From NCBI RefSeq assembly GCF_014118685.1, contig NZ_JACFAK010000017.1, positions 1 to 46,834 on the forward strand: a DNA stretch of 46,834 nucleotides. The letters are read 5' to 3'. The notes under the pieces are model-generated. The model did no database searches, was not told the origin of the DNA, and worked only from the letters and a program-made list of their open reading frames with translations. The position numbers were made by a program, and so were the translations under genes. The DNA comes from Flaviflexus huanghaiensis. GTDB lineage: Bacteria; Actinomycetota; Actinomycetes; Actinomycetales; Actinomycetaceae. This document shows, in pieces, positions 1 through 9,066 of the stretch (positions within the stretch are counted from its first letter, which is position 1; every line of letters starts with the position of its first letter).

Positions 1-76
1 CGTCACCACCGCGGCGATAATCGTCCATCATTCGCAAGGCCCGCTGCCTGAACTCCGGGCTGTACACATTGGTCAT
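1..76 (-). CDS. IS3-family transposase OrfA, N-terminal fragment (runs off the window)
   Basis: The minus strand from position 76 reads MTNVYSPEFRQRALRMMDDY and continues off the left edge. This is the typical start of the helix-turn-helix OrfA of IS3-family elements, which binds the terminal repeats. Only 25 codons are visible. A GAGGAGAAT ribosome site lies just upstream. The start near a terminal repeat at about 104-126 fits an intact IS end pointing out of the window. Family assignment rests on the SPEFRQRAL-type start only. Confidence 0.7.
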   Translation of the reverse strand, partial: MTNVYSPEFRQRALRMMDDYRRGGD

Positions 77-126
77 AATCCAATTCTCCTCAATCAACGA
101 ATCGGAACGAAACCCAGGACGCTTCA
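77..126. mobile_element. Probable terminal end of the IS3-type element
   Basis: The minus strand upstream of OrfA contains TGAAGCGTCCTGGGTTTCGT, which has the TGA start and CCxGGGTTT core common in IS3-family terminal inverted repeats. The outer end would be at position 126. Beyond it the sequence is that of the transfer operon. The partner repeat is outside the window, so the exact border is inferred. Confidence 0.5.
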
Positions 127-158
127 GACCCCGTCTGTCGAGAGTGCTGGTGTTCGTG

Positions 159-1538
159 ATGGGCGTGTGCGACGTTCCCGTGATCTCCTCGGTCTGCGAT
201 GCCGTCGGCGAAGGAGCCGCTTCGTTGGTCGCGGCCCCGTTCGACTGGCTCGCTCAGGCGATGGGTGCAGCCGCCGGGTGGCTGTTCGAGGCGGTCTGGT
301 CGGTCTTCGACACCACGACACTGGTGGATGTCACCAAGCCCGGCTACATCGCCGTCTACAACCTGCTGTTCGGTATCGCGGTCTTCGTGATGCTGATCTT
401 CTTCTGCCTCCAACTCATCACCGGTCTGATCCGCCGCGACCCCACCGCACTCACCCGAGCCGCCCTGGGCCTGGCGAAGTCCGTCCTCGGATCGTTCGTC
501 GTCATCACGCTCACGGCGCTTCTGCTGGAAGTCGTCGATCAGCTGTGCATCGGGATCGTGCAGGCTGCCGGGGAGACCACCGAGTCGATGGGTGACAAGA
601 TTGCACTCCTCGCCGCAGGACTGGTCGGCATCAACATCGCCGCCCCCGGCGTCGGAGCGATCATCACGATCTTCATGGCCGGCCTCGCAATCACCGCCGC
701 CGCCATCGTCTGGCTCTCCCTCCTCGTTCGGAAGGCACTCCTACTGGTCGCGGTCGTGTTCGCCCCATTGGCCTTCTCTGGTGCCTCGTGGGATGTCTCA
801 CGGGGGTGGATCGGGAAGTGGGCGATGTTCGTCGTCGCCCTGATCTGCTCCAAGCTCGTGCTCGTCGTGATGTTCCTCGTCGCGATTACCCAAGTCTCCG
901 CACCGATCGACGCAGACCTCGCCTCGATCAGCGACCCCATCGCGGGGATCGTGCTGATGGCAATGGCAGCATTCGCTCCGTACCTCACCTACAAGTTCAT
1001 CGCGTTCGTCGGGTTCGACATGTATCACGCGATCGGCTCCGAGCAGGATGCCAAGAGCGCACTCAACCGCCCGATCCCGGTCCCAGCCAAGCCGCAAGGC
1101 GGCGGTGACACGAAGAAAGTGCTCGACGGACCTGGCAGCGGAGGCGGGAACGCAGGTGGAGGGTCCAGTCGTGGCAGCAGTGCACCAGCGTCGCCGAAGA
1201 GCTCACCACCAGCACCCGCTGCGAGCGGCAGTGGTGCCGCCGGGGGTGGAGGTGCGGCAGCGGGTGGGGGCGGCGCGGCCGCGGCGGGTCCTGTCGCGGC
1301 AGGCATCGTCGTTGGAGCGAGCATAGCCAAGGGAGCCGCGACGGCCGGCCCGAAAGCCGGAACCGCCCTGGGAGCTCAGGGAGAGCACGCCGCCGACGCA
1401 GCCGCGCAGGCAGCACCTCCACCGCCTGCCGCATCGCCTGCCGCACCGTCGAACCCAGCACCACGACCGCCGAGTACCGGTACGGCACCGCCGCCGAATC
1501 AGCCTCTGCCGCCCGCGCCCCGCCCACCGAAGGAGTAG
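159..1538 (+). CDS. Polytopic conjugal transfer membrane protein (TrbL/VirB6-like)
   Basis: First visible gene of the transfer operon, about 459 aa. After a short amphipathic start (MGVCDVPVISSVCD), several hydrophobic segments lie within residues 55-300, as in inner-membrane channel subunits of type IV secretion systems. The last 140 residues are rich in Gly, Ala and Pro and are probably disordered. The frame is open back to position 69, but that part lies inside the presumed IS3 end, so ATG 159 (or GTG 150) is preferred. The native promoter and 5' leader were probably lost or replaced by the IS insertion. It ends 3 bp before the next gene, so the two are cotranscribed. The family is judged from membrane topology and context; no specific motif was identified. 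Confidence 0.65.
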   Translation: MGVCDVPVISSVCDAVGEGAASLVAAPFDWLAQAMGAAAGWLFEAVWSVFDTTTLVDVTKPGYIAVYNLLFGIAVFVMLIFFCLQLITGLIRRDPTALTRAALGLAKSVLGSFVVITLTALLLEVVDQLCIGIVQAAGETTESMGDKIALLAAGLVGINIAAPGVGAIITIFMAGLAITAAAIVWLSLLVRKALLLVAVVFAPLAFSGASWDVSRGWIGKWAMFVVALICSKLVLVVMFLVAITQVSAPIDADLASISDPIAGIVLMAMAAFAPYLTYKFIAFVGFDMYHAIGSEQDAKSALNRPIPVPAKPQGGGDTKKVLDGPGSGGGNAGGGSSRGSSAPASPKSSPPAPAASGSGAAGGGGAAAGGGGAAAAGPVAAGIVVGASIAKGAATAGPKAGTALGAQGEHAADAAAQAAPPPPAASPAAPSNPAPRPPSTGTAPPPNQPLPPAPRPPKE

Positions 1539-1541
1539 ACG

Positions 1542-3012
1542 ATGAGCAGCTCGAACCATGATCGTCCTACTGCGGGCGAACTCGTACCGGTGAAGTTCTC
1601 CCGCCTCACCCGCCGCGGCGTTCTGCTCGGCCTGTCACTCACCCAACTCATCACGCTTGCCATCGGCGGCACCACACTCATCGGCGCGTTCTACGCCGGC
1701 GGCGGGATGCTACTGGCCTACACCGCCCCCATCTGGGGACTCGCTGGCGCGCTGACCTGGATACCGATCTCGGGTCGTCCCATGGTGGAGTGGCTGCCCA
1801 TCGCTTGCTGGTGGCTGTGGCGTACCACTGGCGGGCAACTGCTGTACCGACGCAGGACCGTCGTCCCTCGCCCCGTCGGAACCCTTGCGCTGCCCGGCGA
1901 TATGGCCAGGCTGCGCGAATACACCGATCCTGACACCGGGGCCGGGATGATCCATGACCCCCACGGCGCGACCTTGACCGTCGTGTGCGAGGTCACGCAT
2001 CCCGCGTTCGTGCTACTTGATCCCAGTGAGCAGGAACGCCGCGTCAGCTCCTGGGGTCGCGTGCTGGCGACCGTCTGTCGCTCCGGGCGCATCGCCACTA
2101 CTTCAGGTCTTGGAGCGGACCCTGCCGGACTCTGGCACCGGACTCGCAGAATGGTGGGCCACCCACGGCACCCCCGACGGGTCTTGGGCTGCAGACACTT
2201 ACGCCGAACTCATCGACCGCGCTGGACCTGCCGGTGAACGCCACGCCACCACGCTCTCTCTGTCACTGGACCTGAAGACCAGTGCTCGGCAGATCAGGAC
2301 CGCCGGTGGCGGGATTCGTGGTGATGCGGCCGTGCTGCGGCAGGAGATGAACACGCTCGTCGCCGCGCTTCGCTCTGCCGACCTCTCGCCCTCGGAGTGG
2401 CTCACGCCTGGGCAGATCGCCGTGATGCTGCGCTCCGCCTACGACCCCGCGATCGCGGCCACCTTGGAGCGGCACGGCAGGCTCGGCCAGTCCCTCGCTA
2501 CTGCTGGGCCCGTCGCTGTCACCGAAACCTGGGGACGGCTGCGCACCGACTCCGCTCACCACGCGGTGCTCTGGATCAGTGAATGGCCCCGGTCGCTCGT
2601 CTATCCGGGGTTCCTGTCGCCGGTGCTGCTGTCCACCGGCATCCAGCGGTCGTTCTCACTGATCTGCACCCCGATGCGTTCCGATCAGGCCGCGCGCGAT
2701 ATTCGTAAGAAGAAGGTCGAGCACATCTCCGACCAGGCCCAGCGCGCGAAGATCGGCCAGATCGAAGACGCCTCCCAAACCGCTGAGTACCACGACGTGC
2801 TCCAGCAAGAAGCCGACCTCACCGCCGGCCACGGCATCCTCCGCTACACCGGCCTCATCGCCGTCTCCGCACCCACCGTCGAAGAACTCGACGCCGCCGT
2901 CGCCGCCATCGAGCAAGCCGCGGTCCAAGCCTCTTGCGAGACCCGGCTCCTTGTCGGACAGCAAGCCGCTGCGTTCACCGCAGCGGCACTGCCGCTCTGC
3001 CGAAGGGTGTGA
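1542..3012 (+). pseudogene. SCO6880-family conjugal transfer protein, interrupted by a frameshift
   Basis: Two overlapping frames form one protein. The first (from ATG 1542) has two hydrophobic segments within residues 25-75 (GVLLGLSLTQLITLAIGG and following), as in PrgI/SCO6880-like transfer proteins. It is in frame to about position 2099 (RSGRIAT). The homologous continuation LQVLERTLPDSGTG is in the next frame from 2101 to the stop at 3012. One extra base near 2100 explains the break. Together they would give about 489 aa, the size expected for this family. In Actinobacteria such proteins are encoded next to the VirB4-like ATPase. The shift may be a real inactivating mutation or a sequencing error. 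If real, transfer could be impaired. Confidence 0.7.
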
Positions 3013-3022
3013 ATTCAGGCAT

Positions 3023-4240
3023 TCAGGCCTCTCCGCCAGATGAGTCCTTCGAGTCGCCGTTCTTGAGGACCGCCCCGACGACGAGGGTCCCAATACCTAG
3101 GACACCCACAGCAACCTTCGGCCCAGCCTCTGCTGCGGCATTTCGCAACTGCTGTGGATCGCGCACTGCATCTCTCCAACGGGGGCGGGTCAGCGCTTCC
3201 CGATGAGATTCGATCGCGAATGGCGCATGGAAGTCATCAATGGAGTCGCTGACGCTGTTGATCGAGTTGATTACCTTGCGTGCGGCGCGGGCATGCAGCA
3301 CGACGTTCTCACGTGCGACACCACCGGCGTGATCGAGGCGAGTCATGAGGTGCTCCGTCTTCAGGACGATCTTGCTGTGCCGCTGCTGGAGCGCAGCATC
3401 GAGGCCGATCCGATGTCCATCCAGCGAAGCCGGCGCTGTGTCAAAGACATGATCCAACTCCAGCACCGCATACTCGTTCTGCAACTGGAAGCATCGCGCC
3501 AGCACAGCGAGCCACACGCCGATCTCTGCCTCGATGTCCTGGGTTGCCTTTGCGAGTGCGCCCACGCCCGACTGGTCGTTGGCCTTGTCGGCGAGGGCTT
3601 CCAGAGCCCGTAGTGCGTCTGCTTGAACCTCGGCGATTGTGCCCACCTCGGTCTTGACCTTGTCCCAAGCGGTTTCGCGATCTCCGCCGTGTTCGCGTAT
3701 CACCATCGCCTCGTCGATGACGAAACTGACTCGATCCATCTTGGCAAGGACTTCGTCTCGTTGCCTACGGCGTACGTCATCAAGCTTTCCGTCGATAGAG
3801 ACAAGGAGTTGCTTCAGCTCCTGTGCCTCTTGCTGCCGAGCAAGCTGAGCCATTACTCCGGCAGCGCCGGAGAGAATAGCGGGGTTCATGAGAAGAGATG
3901 CCGGACCATCCTCGATCTGAATCCACCTACTGATGGAGCCGGGGTCGCCCAGCATCGCGTGACTGATGCCTTTGGTCTTCGTAGGCATCAGGCCGAATTC
4001 CTTGACCTGCTCGGACGACTCTTTGGTGAGCCTCACGTATCGGCCAGCGTTTTCAGCGATGTTGGACGCCGCCTCCGCAGCCTTCGACCCCGTATCGAGC
4101 ACCGATCCGAGCCTGTCGAGACGAAGCTCACGCGAGAGGGACAACATCCCCATTGAATCCAGGAAGCGCTCGACAGCCGATGAGTTACCGATGACAGCCA
4201 GCCCCTCGCCGTCATGGATCAACTCGATCTCATCAGCCAC
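3023..4240 (-). CDS. Unknown 405-aa protein with C-terminal membrane anchor, antisense in the transfer operon
   Basis: GTG start at 4240 with a GGAGGA ribosome site 8 bases upstream. I do not recognise the family. The protein is mostly charged and helical, with probable coiled-coil parts around residues 120-180 (AQLARQQEAQELKQLL, then DDVRRRQRDEVLAKMD). It ends in one hydrophobic segment at about 376-392 (VAVGVLGIGTLVVGAVL) and a short polar tail, so it looks like a tail-anchored cytosolic protein. It lies opposite to the conjugation genes and its stop is 10 bp from the SCO6880 stop, so it must use its own promoter near 4241-4353. That layout is typical of cargo genes. A defence or immunity role is possible but has no direct support. 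Confidence 0.75.
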   Translation of the reverse strand: MADEIELIHDGEGLAVIGNSSAVERFLDSMGMLSLSRELRLDRLGSVLDTGSKAAEAASNIAENAGRYVRLTKESSEQVKEFGLMPTKTKGISHAMLGDPGSISRWIQIEDGPASLLMNPAILSGAAGVMAQLARQQEAQELKQLLVSIDGKLDDVRRRQRDEVLAKMDRVSFVIDEAMVIREHGGDRETAWDKVKTEVGTIAEVQADALRALEALADKANDQSGVGALAKATQDIEAEIGVWLAVLARCFQLQNEYAVLELDHVFDTAPASLDGHRIGLDAALQQRHSKIVLKTEHLMTRLDHAGGVARENVVLHARAARKVINSINSVSDSIDDFHAPFAIESHREALTRPRWRDAVRDPQQLRNAAAEAGPKVAVGVLGIGTLVVGAVLKNGDSKDSSGGEA

Positions 4241-4353
4241 TTGCCGTCTCCTCCGCTGTCAGCTTTCTTACTCAAGAGTATCCGTGACCACCGACAGCGG
4301 TCTTGGCTTCTCGGGCGCACCTCCAAGACACACGACGTGCCAGGAGGTTCACG

Positions 4354-5184
4354 ATGCCCACGTTCTTTGATTCGACTGCCGATGCCGCTGAGGCGTCCGA
4401 GGCACTGCGAGGACTCGCCCATGCGAGCCGGACCTTTGATCAGCCCGCGCAGATGTACGGGGTGATCGGTGATCTGTCCTCGGGGATGCGGTCGCTGCGG
4501 CAGGTGCTTGACCAGATCGCCGATGTTCACGAGCTCAAGGCCGCACACGCCTTCAACGACGCAGGGAGCCACGAGGCAGGAGTCCGCGACGCGCGCGCTG
4601 CTGCGGAGGAGCTTCGTCAGGCGGCGAGCCTCGTCGACCGGGCATATGACCGGCTCGCGGAAGGGTTCAACGCGGCGGGGCGGATCGCCTGGCACCCTGA
4701 GCCCGCCGTCGAGGAAACCGCTCCGTCGCGGTGGGTCAGCGTGATCTTCCTCCAGGGCGAGGAGGCGAACCGACCGTTGCGCATCCTCGGTGAGCTGGGG
4801 CATGTCGATGCGGTGGATTTCCTCGCGCAGTGGGACTACGGCGATGAGACCACACAGGCCGCGCTGGAAAACGGGTACATCTACGATCAGCCCGGCGAGG
4901 GCACCAACGACCGGGTGGCGCTCTCGGGCGACTACGCGCTGGTCGTGAACCCGCACGTCGGCTACGTCTCGCTGCTGCGCCGCTACACCGAACCAGAGAC
5001 CGAGCAGCAAGACGTCGAACCAGTCGCATCCACTCCGGTACTTGGTGGACCAGAACTTCTGGTGTCGTATTCGTCGCCGGGCGCTCCGAAGAGGACCGAC
5101 CTTCCCACGCCGAAGCAAAATGGGTCGTGGTTCGAGCCAGCCAAGATCACGGCAGTCAAGCAGGCGCGGGGGCTGGAGCTGTGA
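4354..5184 (+). CDS. Transfer-operon protein of unknown function, apparently composite
   Basis: ATG 4354 is preceded by AGGAGG at 4342-4347. The 276-aa product has two parts. Residues 1-115 are helical and Ala-rich (MPTFFDSTADAAEASEALRG onward), resembling the small helical proteins found in actinobacterial conjugative elements. Residues 125-220 (SRWVSVIFLQGEEANR to YVSLLRRYTEPE) form a mixed alpha/beta part. A polar tail follows. No catalytic motif is seen. Its stop overlaps the GTG start of the VirB4-like gene (GTGA), so the two are translationally coupled and it probably serves transfer. The two-part make-up could be a fusion of two formerly separate small genes, which is an inference. Confidence 0.75.
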   Translation: MPTFFDSTADAAEASEALRGLAHASRTFDQPAQMYGVIGDLSSGMRSLRQVLDQIADVHELKAAHAFNDAGSHEAGVRDARAAAEELRQAASLVDRAYDRLAEGFNAAGRIAWHPEPAVEETAPSRWVSVIFLQGEEANRPLRILGELGHVDAVDFLAQWDYGDETTQAALENGYIYDQPGEGTNDRVALSGDYALVVNPHVGYVSLLRRYTEPETEQQDVEPVASTPVLGGPELLVSYSSPGAPKRTDLPTPKQNGSWFEPAKITAVKQARGLEL

Positions 5185-6665
5185 CCGAGGATCGCGCGCG
5201 ACTGCACACTGCCGTTCTGGTGACCCCGTCGAAGGAACGGCGAAAGCTCCGCAAGCAGCGCCGCAAAGCTGAGGTCAGGCTCCACACCGAGCAACGTAAG
5301 ACCGAGGTTGCCGATGTGAAGGCGAAGGCCGAGGAGGAGCGCGCCGCGCGACGCGCCACCATTTACCTGCCGAAGGCGGGTGAGCCAGGTGTTGCGCGGT
5401 TACGCACTCCGGGCCGGTTCCATCTGACGCGGCATCAGGACACGTCGGCAACGCTGGCGGGCGCATACCCGTTCGTCGCTGAGGGTGGGCTCGGTGCCGA
5501 TGGCGTGTTCGTCGGCCAGGACCTCTATTCGGGCGGCAGTTTCGTCTACGACCCGTGGGTGCTCTACGCGCGCGGGATCATCACCGCACCGAACGTGGTG
5601 CTGGCGGGGATCGTCGGATCAGGCAAGTCCTCTCTGGCCAAGTCGCTCTACACACGGTCGCTGCCGTTCGGTCGGCGCGTGTACGTGCCCGGCGACCCAA
5701 AGGGTGAACACACCGCTGTCGCGAACGCCGTCGGCGGCAGAGCCATCATCCTCGGACACGGCCTCAACACTCGCCTGAATCCGCTTGACGAAGGCCACCG
5801 GCCCAGCGGTCTGTCGGATGACCAGTGGGCCTCAACCGTCGCGGCCAGGCGTCGTGATCTGGTCGGCGCGCTCGCTGAGACCGTGCTCGCGCGGGGCTTA
5901 TCGCCGTTGGAACACACCGCGATCGACATCGCCCTGACCCAGACGGTGCAGGAGAACGACGTGCCGATCCTGCCGATGGTCGTCGACCGCATCCTCGCCC
6001 CGAGTACGGATGCCGACGGCCGGTTGGCTGAGGACGGTCGGCTCGTCGGCCATGCGCTGCGGCGCCTCGTCGCCGGGGACCTGGCCGGGCTGTTCGATGG
6101 GCCTTCGACGATTGAGTTCGATCCGTCGTTGCCGATGATCTCGCTCGATCTCTCGCGGGTCACCGAGAACTCGACCCTGATCTCAGTGTTGATGACGTGC
6201 TCGTCTGCATGGATGGAGTCCGCGCTGCTCGACCCGAACGGTGGGCAGCGGTGGGTGATCTACGACGAGGCATGGAGGCTCATGTCCCACCCTGCCTTGT
6301 TGCGCCGAATGGACGCGCACTGGCGACTCGCGCGGCACTACGGGATCGCGAATATGCTGATCTTCCACAAGCTCACCGACCTCGACAACGTGGGCGACCA
6401 AGGCTCCGCCATGCGTTCCCTGGCCAACTCGCTGCTCGCGAACGCGGAGACGCGGATCGTGTACCGGCAGGAGTCCGACCAGCTCGGCCCCACCGCGAAG
6501 GCACTCGGGCTGACCGGCACAGAACAGCAACTCTTGCCAAACCTCGGAGTCGGGCAAGGCCTATGGCGGATCAAGGCCAGGAGCTTCGTCTGCCAACATC
6601 AACTCCACCCCGATAAACTCGCTTTGTTCGATACCAGCAGCCGCGCAGCCGGAGGCCACCGATGA
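5181..6665 (+). CDS. VirB4/TraC-like conjugal transfer ATPase
   Basis: GTG 5181 overlaps the preceding stop. The 494-aa protein has a basic, charged start (RRKLRKQRRKAEVR) and then a RecA-type ATPase domain. Walker A is GIVGSGKSS at residues 143-151. A later DPKGE motif suits VirB4/FtsK-like NTPases, and Walker B lies in WVIYDEAWRLM. Such ATPases energise the mating channel at the inner membrane. It is shorter than many VirB4 proteins (about 800 aa), which is usual when the N-terminal part is the separate SCO6880-type subunit, here encoded upstream. Its stop overlaps the next start (ATGA), so it is in the middle of the operon. Confidence 0.88.
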   Translation: MTEDRARLHTAVLVTPSKERRKLRKQRRKAEVRLHTEQRKTEVADVKAKAEEERAARRATIYLPKAGEPGVARLRTPGRFHLTRHQDTSATLAGAYPFVAEGGLGADGVFVGQDLYSGGSFVYDPWVLYARGIITAPNVVLAGIVGSGKSSLAKSLYTRSLPFGRRVYVPGDPKGEHTAVANAVGGRAIILGHGLNTRLNPLDEGHRPSGLSDDQWASTVAARRRDLVGALAETVLARGLSPLEHTAIDIALTQTVQENDVPILPMVVDRILAPSTDADGRLAEDGRLVGHALRRLVAGDLAGLFDGPSTIEFDPSLPMISLDLSRVTENSTLISVLMTCSSAWMESALLDPNGGQRWVIYDEAWRLMSHPALLRRMDAHWRLARHYGIANMLIFHKLTDLDNVGDQGSAMRSLANSLLANAETRIVYRQESDQLGPTAKALGLTGTEQQLLPNLGVGQGLWRIKARSFVCQHQLHPDKLALFDTSSRAAGGHR

Positions 6666-7210
6666 ACCTCACAAGCACGCGTCGAATAAGTCCGAGTAAT
6701 GACGATACGACCGCACCTGTCGAACTGCCGCACGTCCTCGTCACCGTCGCAGAAGATGGCACTCTCACCGTCACAGTCGATGGAACACCGTTCCCACCCT
6801 CGGATGGAACCGTGTGGACGCGGGCAGCGTTCGGGCCGCTCATGGATGCCATCACCAAGGACCGAACTATCGCCGTCCGAGTCGAGGTGCGCGAGAGCGA
6901 CGGCAGCGTCTTCACCGACATCCTGCGCGCCCGCAAGCCCCGACGCGCCACGGCGCCGACCGAGACTCCTGTGCCTGAGACTCGTCGAAGTCGCCACGCC
7001 CGACGGGTGCCGCGTCTGACTGAGGTCACCGCGGGCGGGTTCATACCCGGCGAGGATGTCGCCGTCGCGACAATCGTCTCCCACACGGATGCCGCCGGAA
7101 CCGGCGAAGCCCGCGCACTCATCGACCTCGACGACATGCCCGATGGCACGCACGAGGTGATCTTGCTCGGGCGTATCTCGGGCACGCTTGCGGTGCGGCG
7201 GCTGACATGA
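6662..7210 (+). CDS. Hypothetical transfer-operon protein, 182 aa
   Basis: It overlaps both neighbours by four bases (ATGA at 6662 and at 7207), so it is translated with the ATPase and the coupling protein. The N-terminal 90 residues look like a beta-rich domain (VLVTVAEDGTLTVTVDG). A basic linker of Arg/Pro/Thr follows (RARKPRRATAPT), then a second beta-rich part to the end (EDVAVATIVSHTDA). There are no membrane segments and no signal peptide. A cytosolic accessory role in transfer is inferred from position only. Confidence 0.75.
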   Translation: MNLTSTRRISPSNDDTTAPVELPHVLVTVAEDGTLTVTVDGTPFPPSDGTVWTRAAFGPLMDAITKDRTIAVRVEVRESDGSVFTDILRARKPRRATAPTETPVPETRRSRHARRVPRLTEVTAGGFIPGEDVAVATIVSHTDAAGTGEARALIDLDDMPDGTHEVILLGRISGTLAVRRLT

Positions 7211-8985
7211 ACCAGCGGCCAGCCGGAGGTATGGGCGACGAACTCACCAACGCCGCTCTGATTGGCCTGATCGGCATGTTCGGGATCGCTCTCGTTCTTC
7301 GCGCCGCCGGCAGTGTCACCGCGTTCCTCACTGGAATACCCCAACCTGAATCTGGCGCCGCGGCGGGGGTCGCGGTGCTGTTCAACCCCGCCGACCCAGC
7401 GACCGCGCTCGGGGCCGACGGGCTCAACCCGGTCATCTACTGGCTCATCAGTGCGACACTTTTGGGAGGGCTCGCTGCCGGGACTGTCTGGGTGTGGGTC
7501 GTGCTACGCCGACACGCTCTGAAGAGTGAGACTGATCCGCACCGACTCGCGGGGATTGCGACCAGCCAGGAGGTCAAGGCCGCTGCATCCGCGAAAGCTC
7601 TGCTGCACCGCGCGGCTACTCTGCGACCCTCCTTGGAGTCGCCTGCACCGCAGGATGTCGGTTACCTGCTCGGTGCCAGCCGTGCCAGGAAGGTGTGGGC
7701 ATCGGTTGAGGACTCGATCCTGCTGATCGGCCCGCCCCGATCTGGCAAGGGTCTGCACGTCGTCATCAACGCGATCCTTGACGCACCCGGCGCAGTCGTC
7801 ACGACCAGTACGAGGCCCGACAACCTCACCGCGACCCTGCTGGCACGTCGTCGCAAGGGCGGGCCGGTCGCCGTGTTCGACCCGCAACACCTGGCCGAAG
7901 GCATCCCCGCAGGGCTCCGCTGGTCCCCGATACGCGGGTGCGACGATCCCTTGACTGCCATGATCCGCGCTAACGGCCTCGTAGCCGCCACAGGGCTCAG
8001 TGCTGGTGGGGTTGAGTCGGGCGGGTTCTGGGAGGGAAAGACCCGCACCGCACTCCAGAGCCTCCTGCACGCTGCTGCGCTCGACGGTCGCCCGCCCGCT
8101 GAATTGTTCGGGTGGACCCTCGACCCCAGCGCCGCATCCGAGGCTGTCGCGATCCTCAGCGCACACCCGAACGCGGCGATGGGCTGGGACGACTCCTTGG
8201 GTGCGATGATCGACGCCGACCCCAAGACCCGCGACAGCATCTGGCAAGGCGTCTCCCTGGCACTCGCTGCCCTCGCCGATCCGCGCGTGCTCGATGCCGT
8301 CACACCCGGCCCGCACGAACACTTCGACCCCGAAACCTTCCTCACAGAGCAAGGCACCCTCTACATGCTCGCCACCGGAGCCGGAGCAGGAGCCTCCGCG
8401 TCGCTCGTCGCAGAATTCGTCGAAGACCTGATCGAAACCGCACGGCGACTCGCCGCACGCTCACCCGGAGCCAGACTCGACCCGCCACTGCTGCTCGCAC
8501 TCGACGAGATCGGCAACCTCGCACCGCTGCCGTCCCTGCCGACGCTCATGGCCGAAGGTGGCGGCACCGGGATCACTGCGATGCCCGTTTTGCAGTCCCT
8601 CGCCCAAGCTCGTGATCGGTGGAGCGAACACCAGGCCGGGGCGATCTGGGACGCCAGCATCGTCAAGATCATCCTCGGCGGCGCATCCAACAGCCGCGAC
8701 CTCCAAGACCTCTCCACGCTCATCGGCGAGCGTGACGAGTACACCGACAGCGTGACACTGGGCGACCACGGCACCCGATCCAACCAACGCTCGATCCGCC
8801 GCGTCCCGATCCTGCCGCCCGACCGCATCCGCACCCTGCCATTCGGCACCGGCATCACCATGCTGCGCTCCGCGCCACCCATCGTCACCGACCTCCGCGC
8901 CTGGCCAACTCGCCCCGACGCCGCGCAACTCCGCAGGGACCGCGACGAACTCGAAGCCCTCCTACGCCGCCGTCCTGCCTCCTGA
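7207..8985 (+). CDS. VirD4/TraG-like type IV coupling protein
   Basis: The 592-aa protein begins with two hydrophobic segments (about residues 12-35 and 75-100) and continues with a cytosolic ATPase domain. Walker A is GPPRSGKG at residues 175-182 and Walker B is LLLALDEIGNL with Asp433 and Glu434. A TraG/VirD4-type motif STRPDNLTATLLARRR follows Walker A. Coupling proteins bring the relaxase-bound DNA strand to the mating channel. It is coupled by ATGA overlap to the preceding gene. Its presence means the element transfers single-stranded DNA and needs a relaxase, yet none is visible in this window. Confidence 0.9.
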   Translation: MNQRPAGGMGDELTNAALIGLIGMFGIALVLRAAGSVTAFLTGIPQPESGAAAGVAVLFNPADPATALGADGLNPVIYWLISATLLGGLAAGTVWVWVVLRRHALKSETDPHRLAGIATSQEVKAAASAKALLHRAATLRPSLESPAPQDVGYLLGASRARKVWASVEDSILLIGPPRSGKGLHVVINAILDAPGAVVTTSTRPDNLTATLLARRRKGGPVAVFDPQHLAEGIPAGLRWSPIRGCDDPLTAMIRANGLVAATGLSAGGVESGGFWEGKTRTALQSLLHAAALDGRPPAELFGWTLDPSAASEAVAILSAHPNAAMGWDDSLGAMIDADPKTRDSIWQGVSLALAALADPRVLDAVTPGPHEHFDPETFLTEQGTLYMLATGAGAGASASLVAEFVEDLIETARRLAARSPGARLDPPLLLALDEIGNLAPLPSLPTLMAEGGGTGITAMPVLQSLAQARDRWSEHQAGAIWDASIVKIILGGASNSRDLQDLSTLIGERDEYTDSVTLGDHGTRSNQRSIRRVPILPPDRIRTLPFGTGITMLRSAPPIVTDLRAWPTRPDAAQLRRDRDELEALLRRRPAS

Positions 8986-9066
8986 CGACGGCGCTTGGAG
9001 GCCGAAGCGCACCTGCCTGACACAGCGACCCACACGGCTGGTCGCCCGAGTCAGGAGGAGGCCATC

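Noticed and set aside
69-158. Extended N-terminus of the first transfer protein
   Set aside because: The codons lie inside the presumed IS3 end and show no family pattern.
1063-1527. Long minus-strand ORFs opposite the transfer protein gene
   Set aside because: They are shadows of the GC-rich Gly/Ala/Pro codons on the plus strand, with Arg-rich translations and no ribosome sites.
2017-3012. ORF read as an independent 331-aa gene
   Set aside because: Its first 28 residues are an out-of-frame reading of the upstream part; the real homologous sequence starts near 2101 and continues the 1542 frame.
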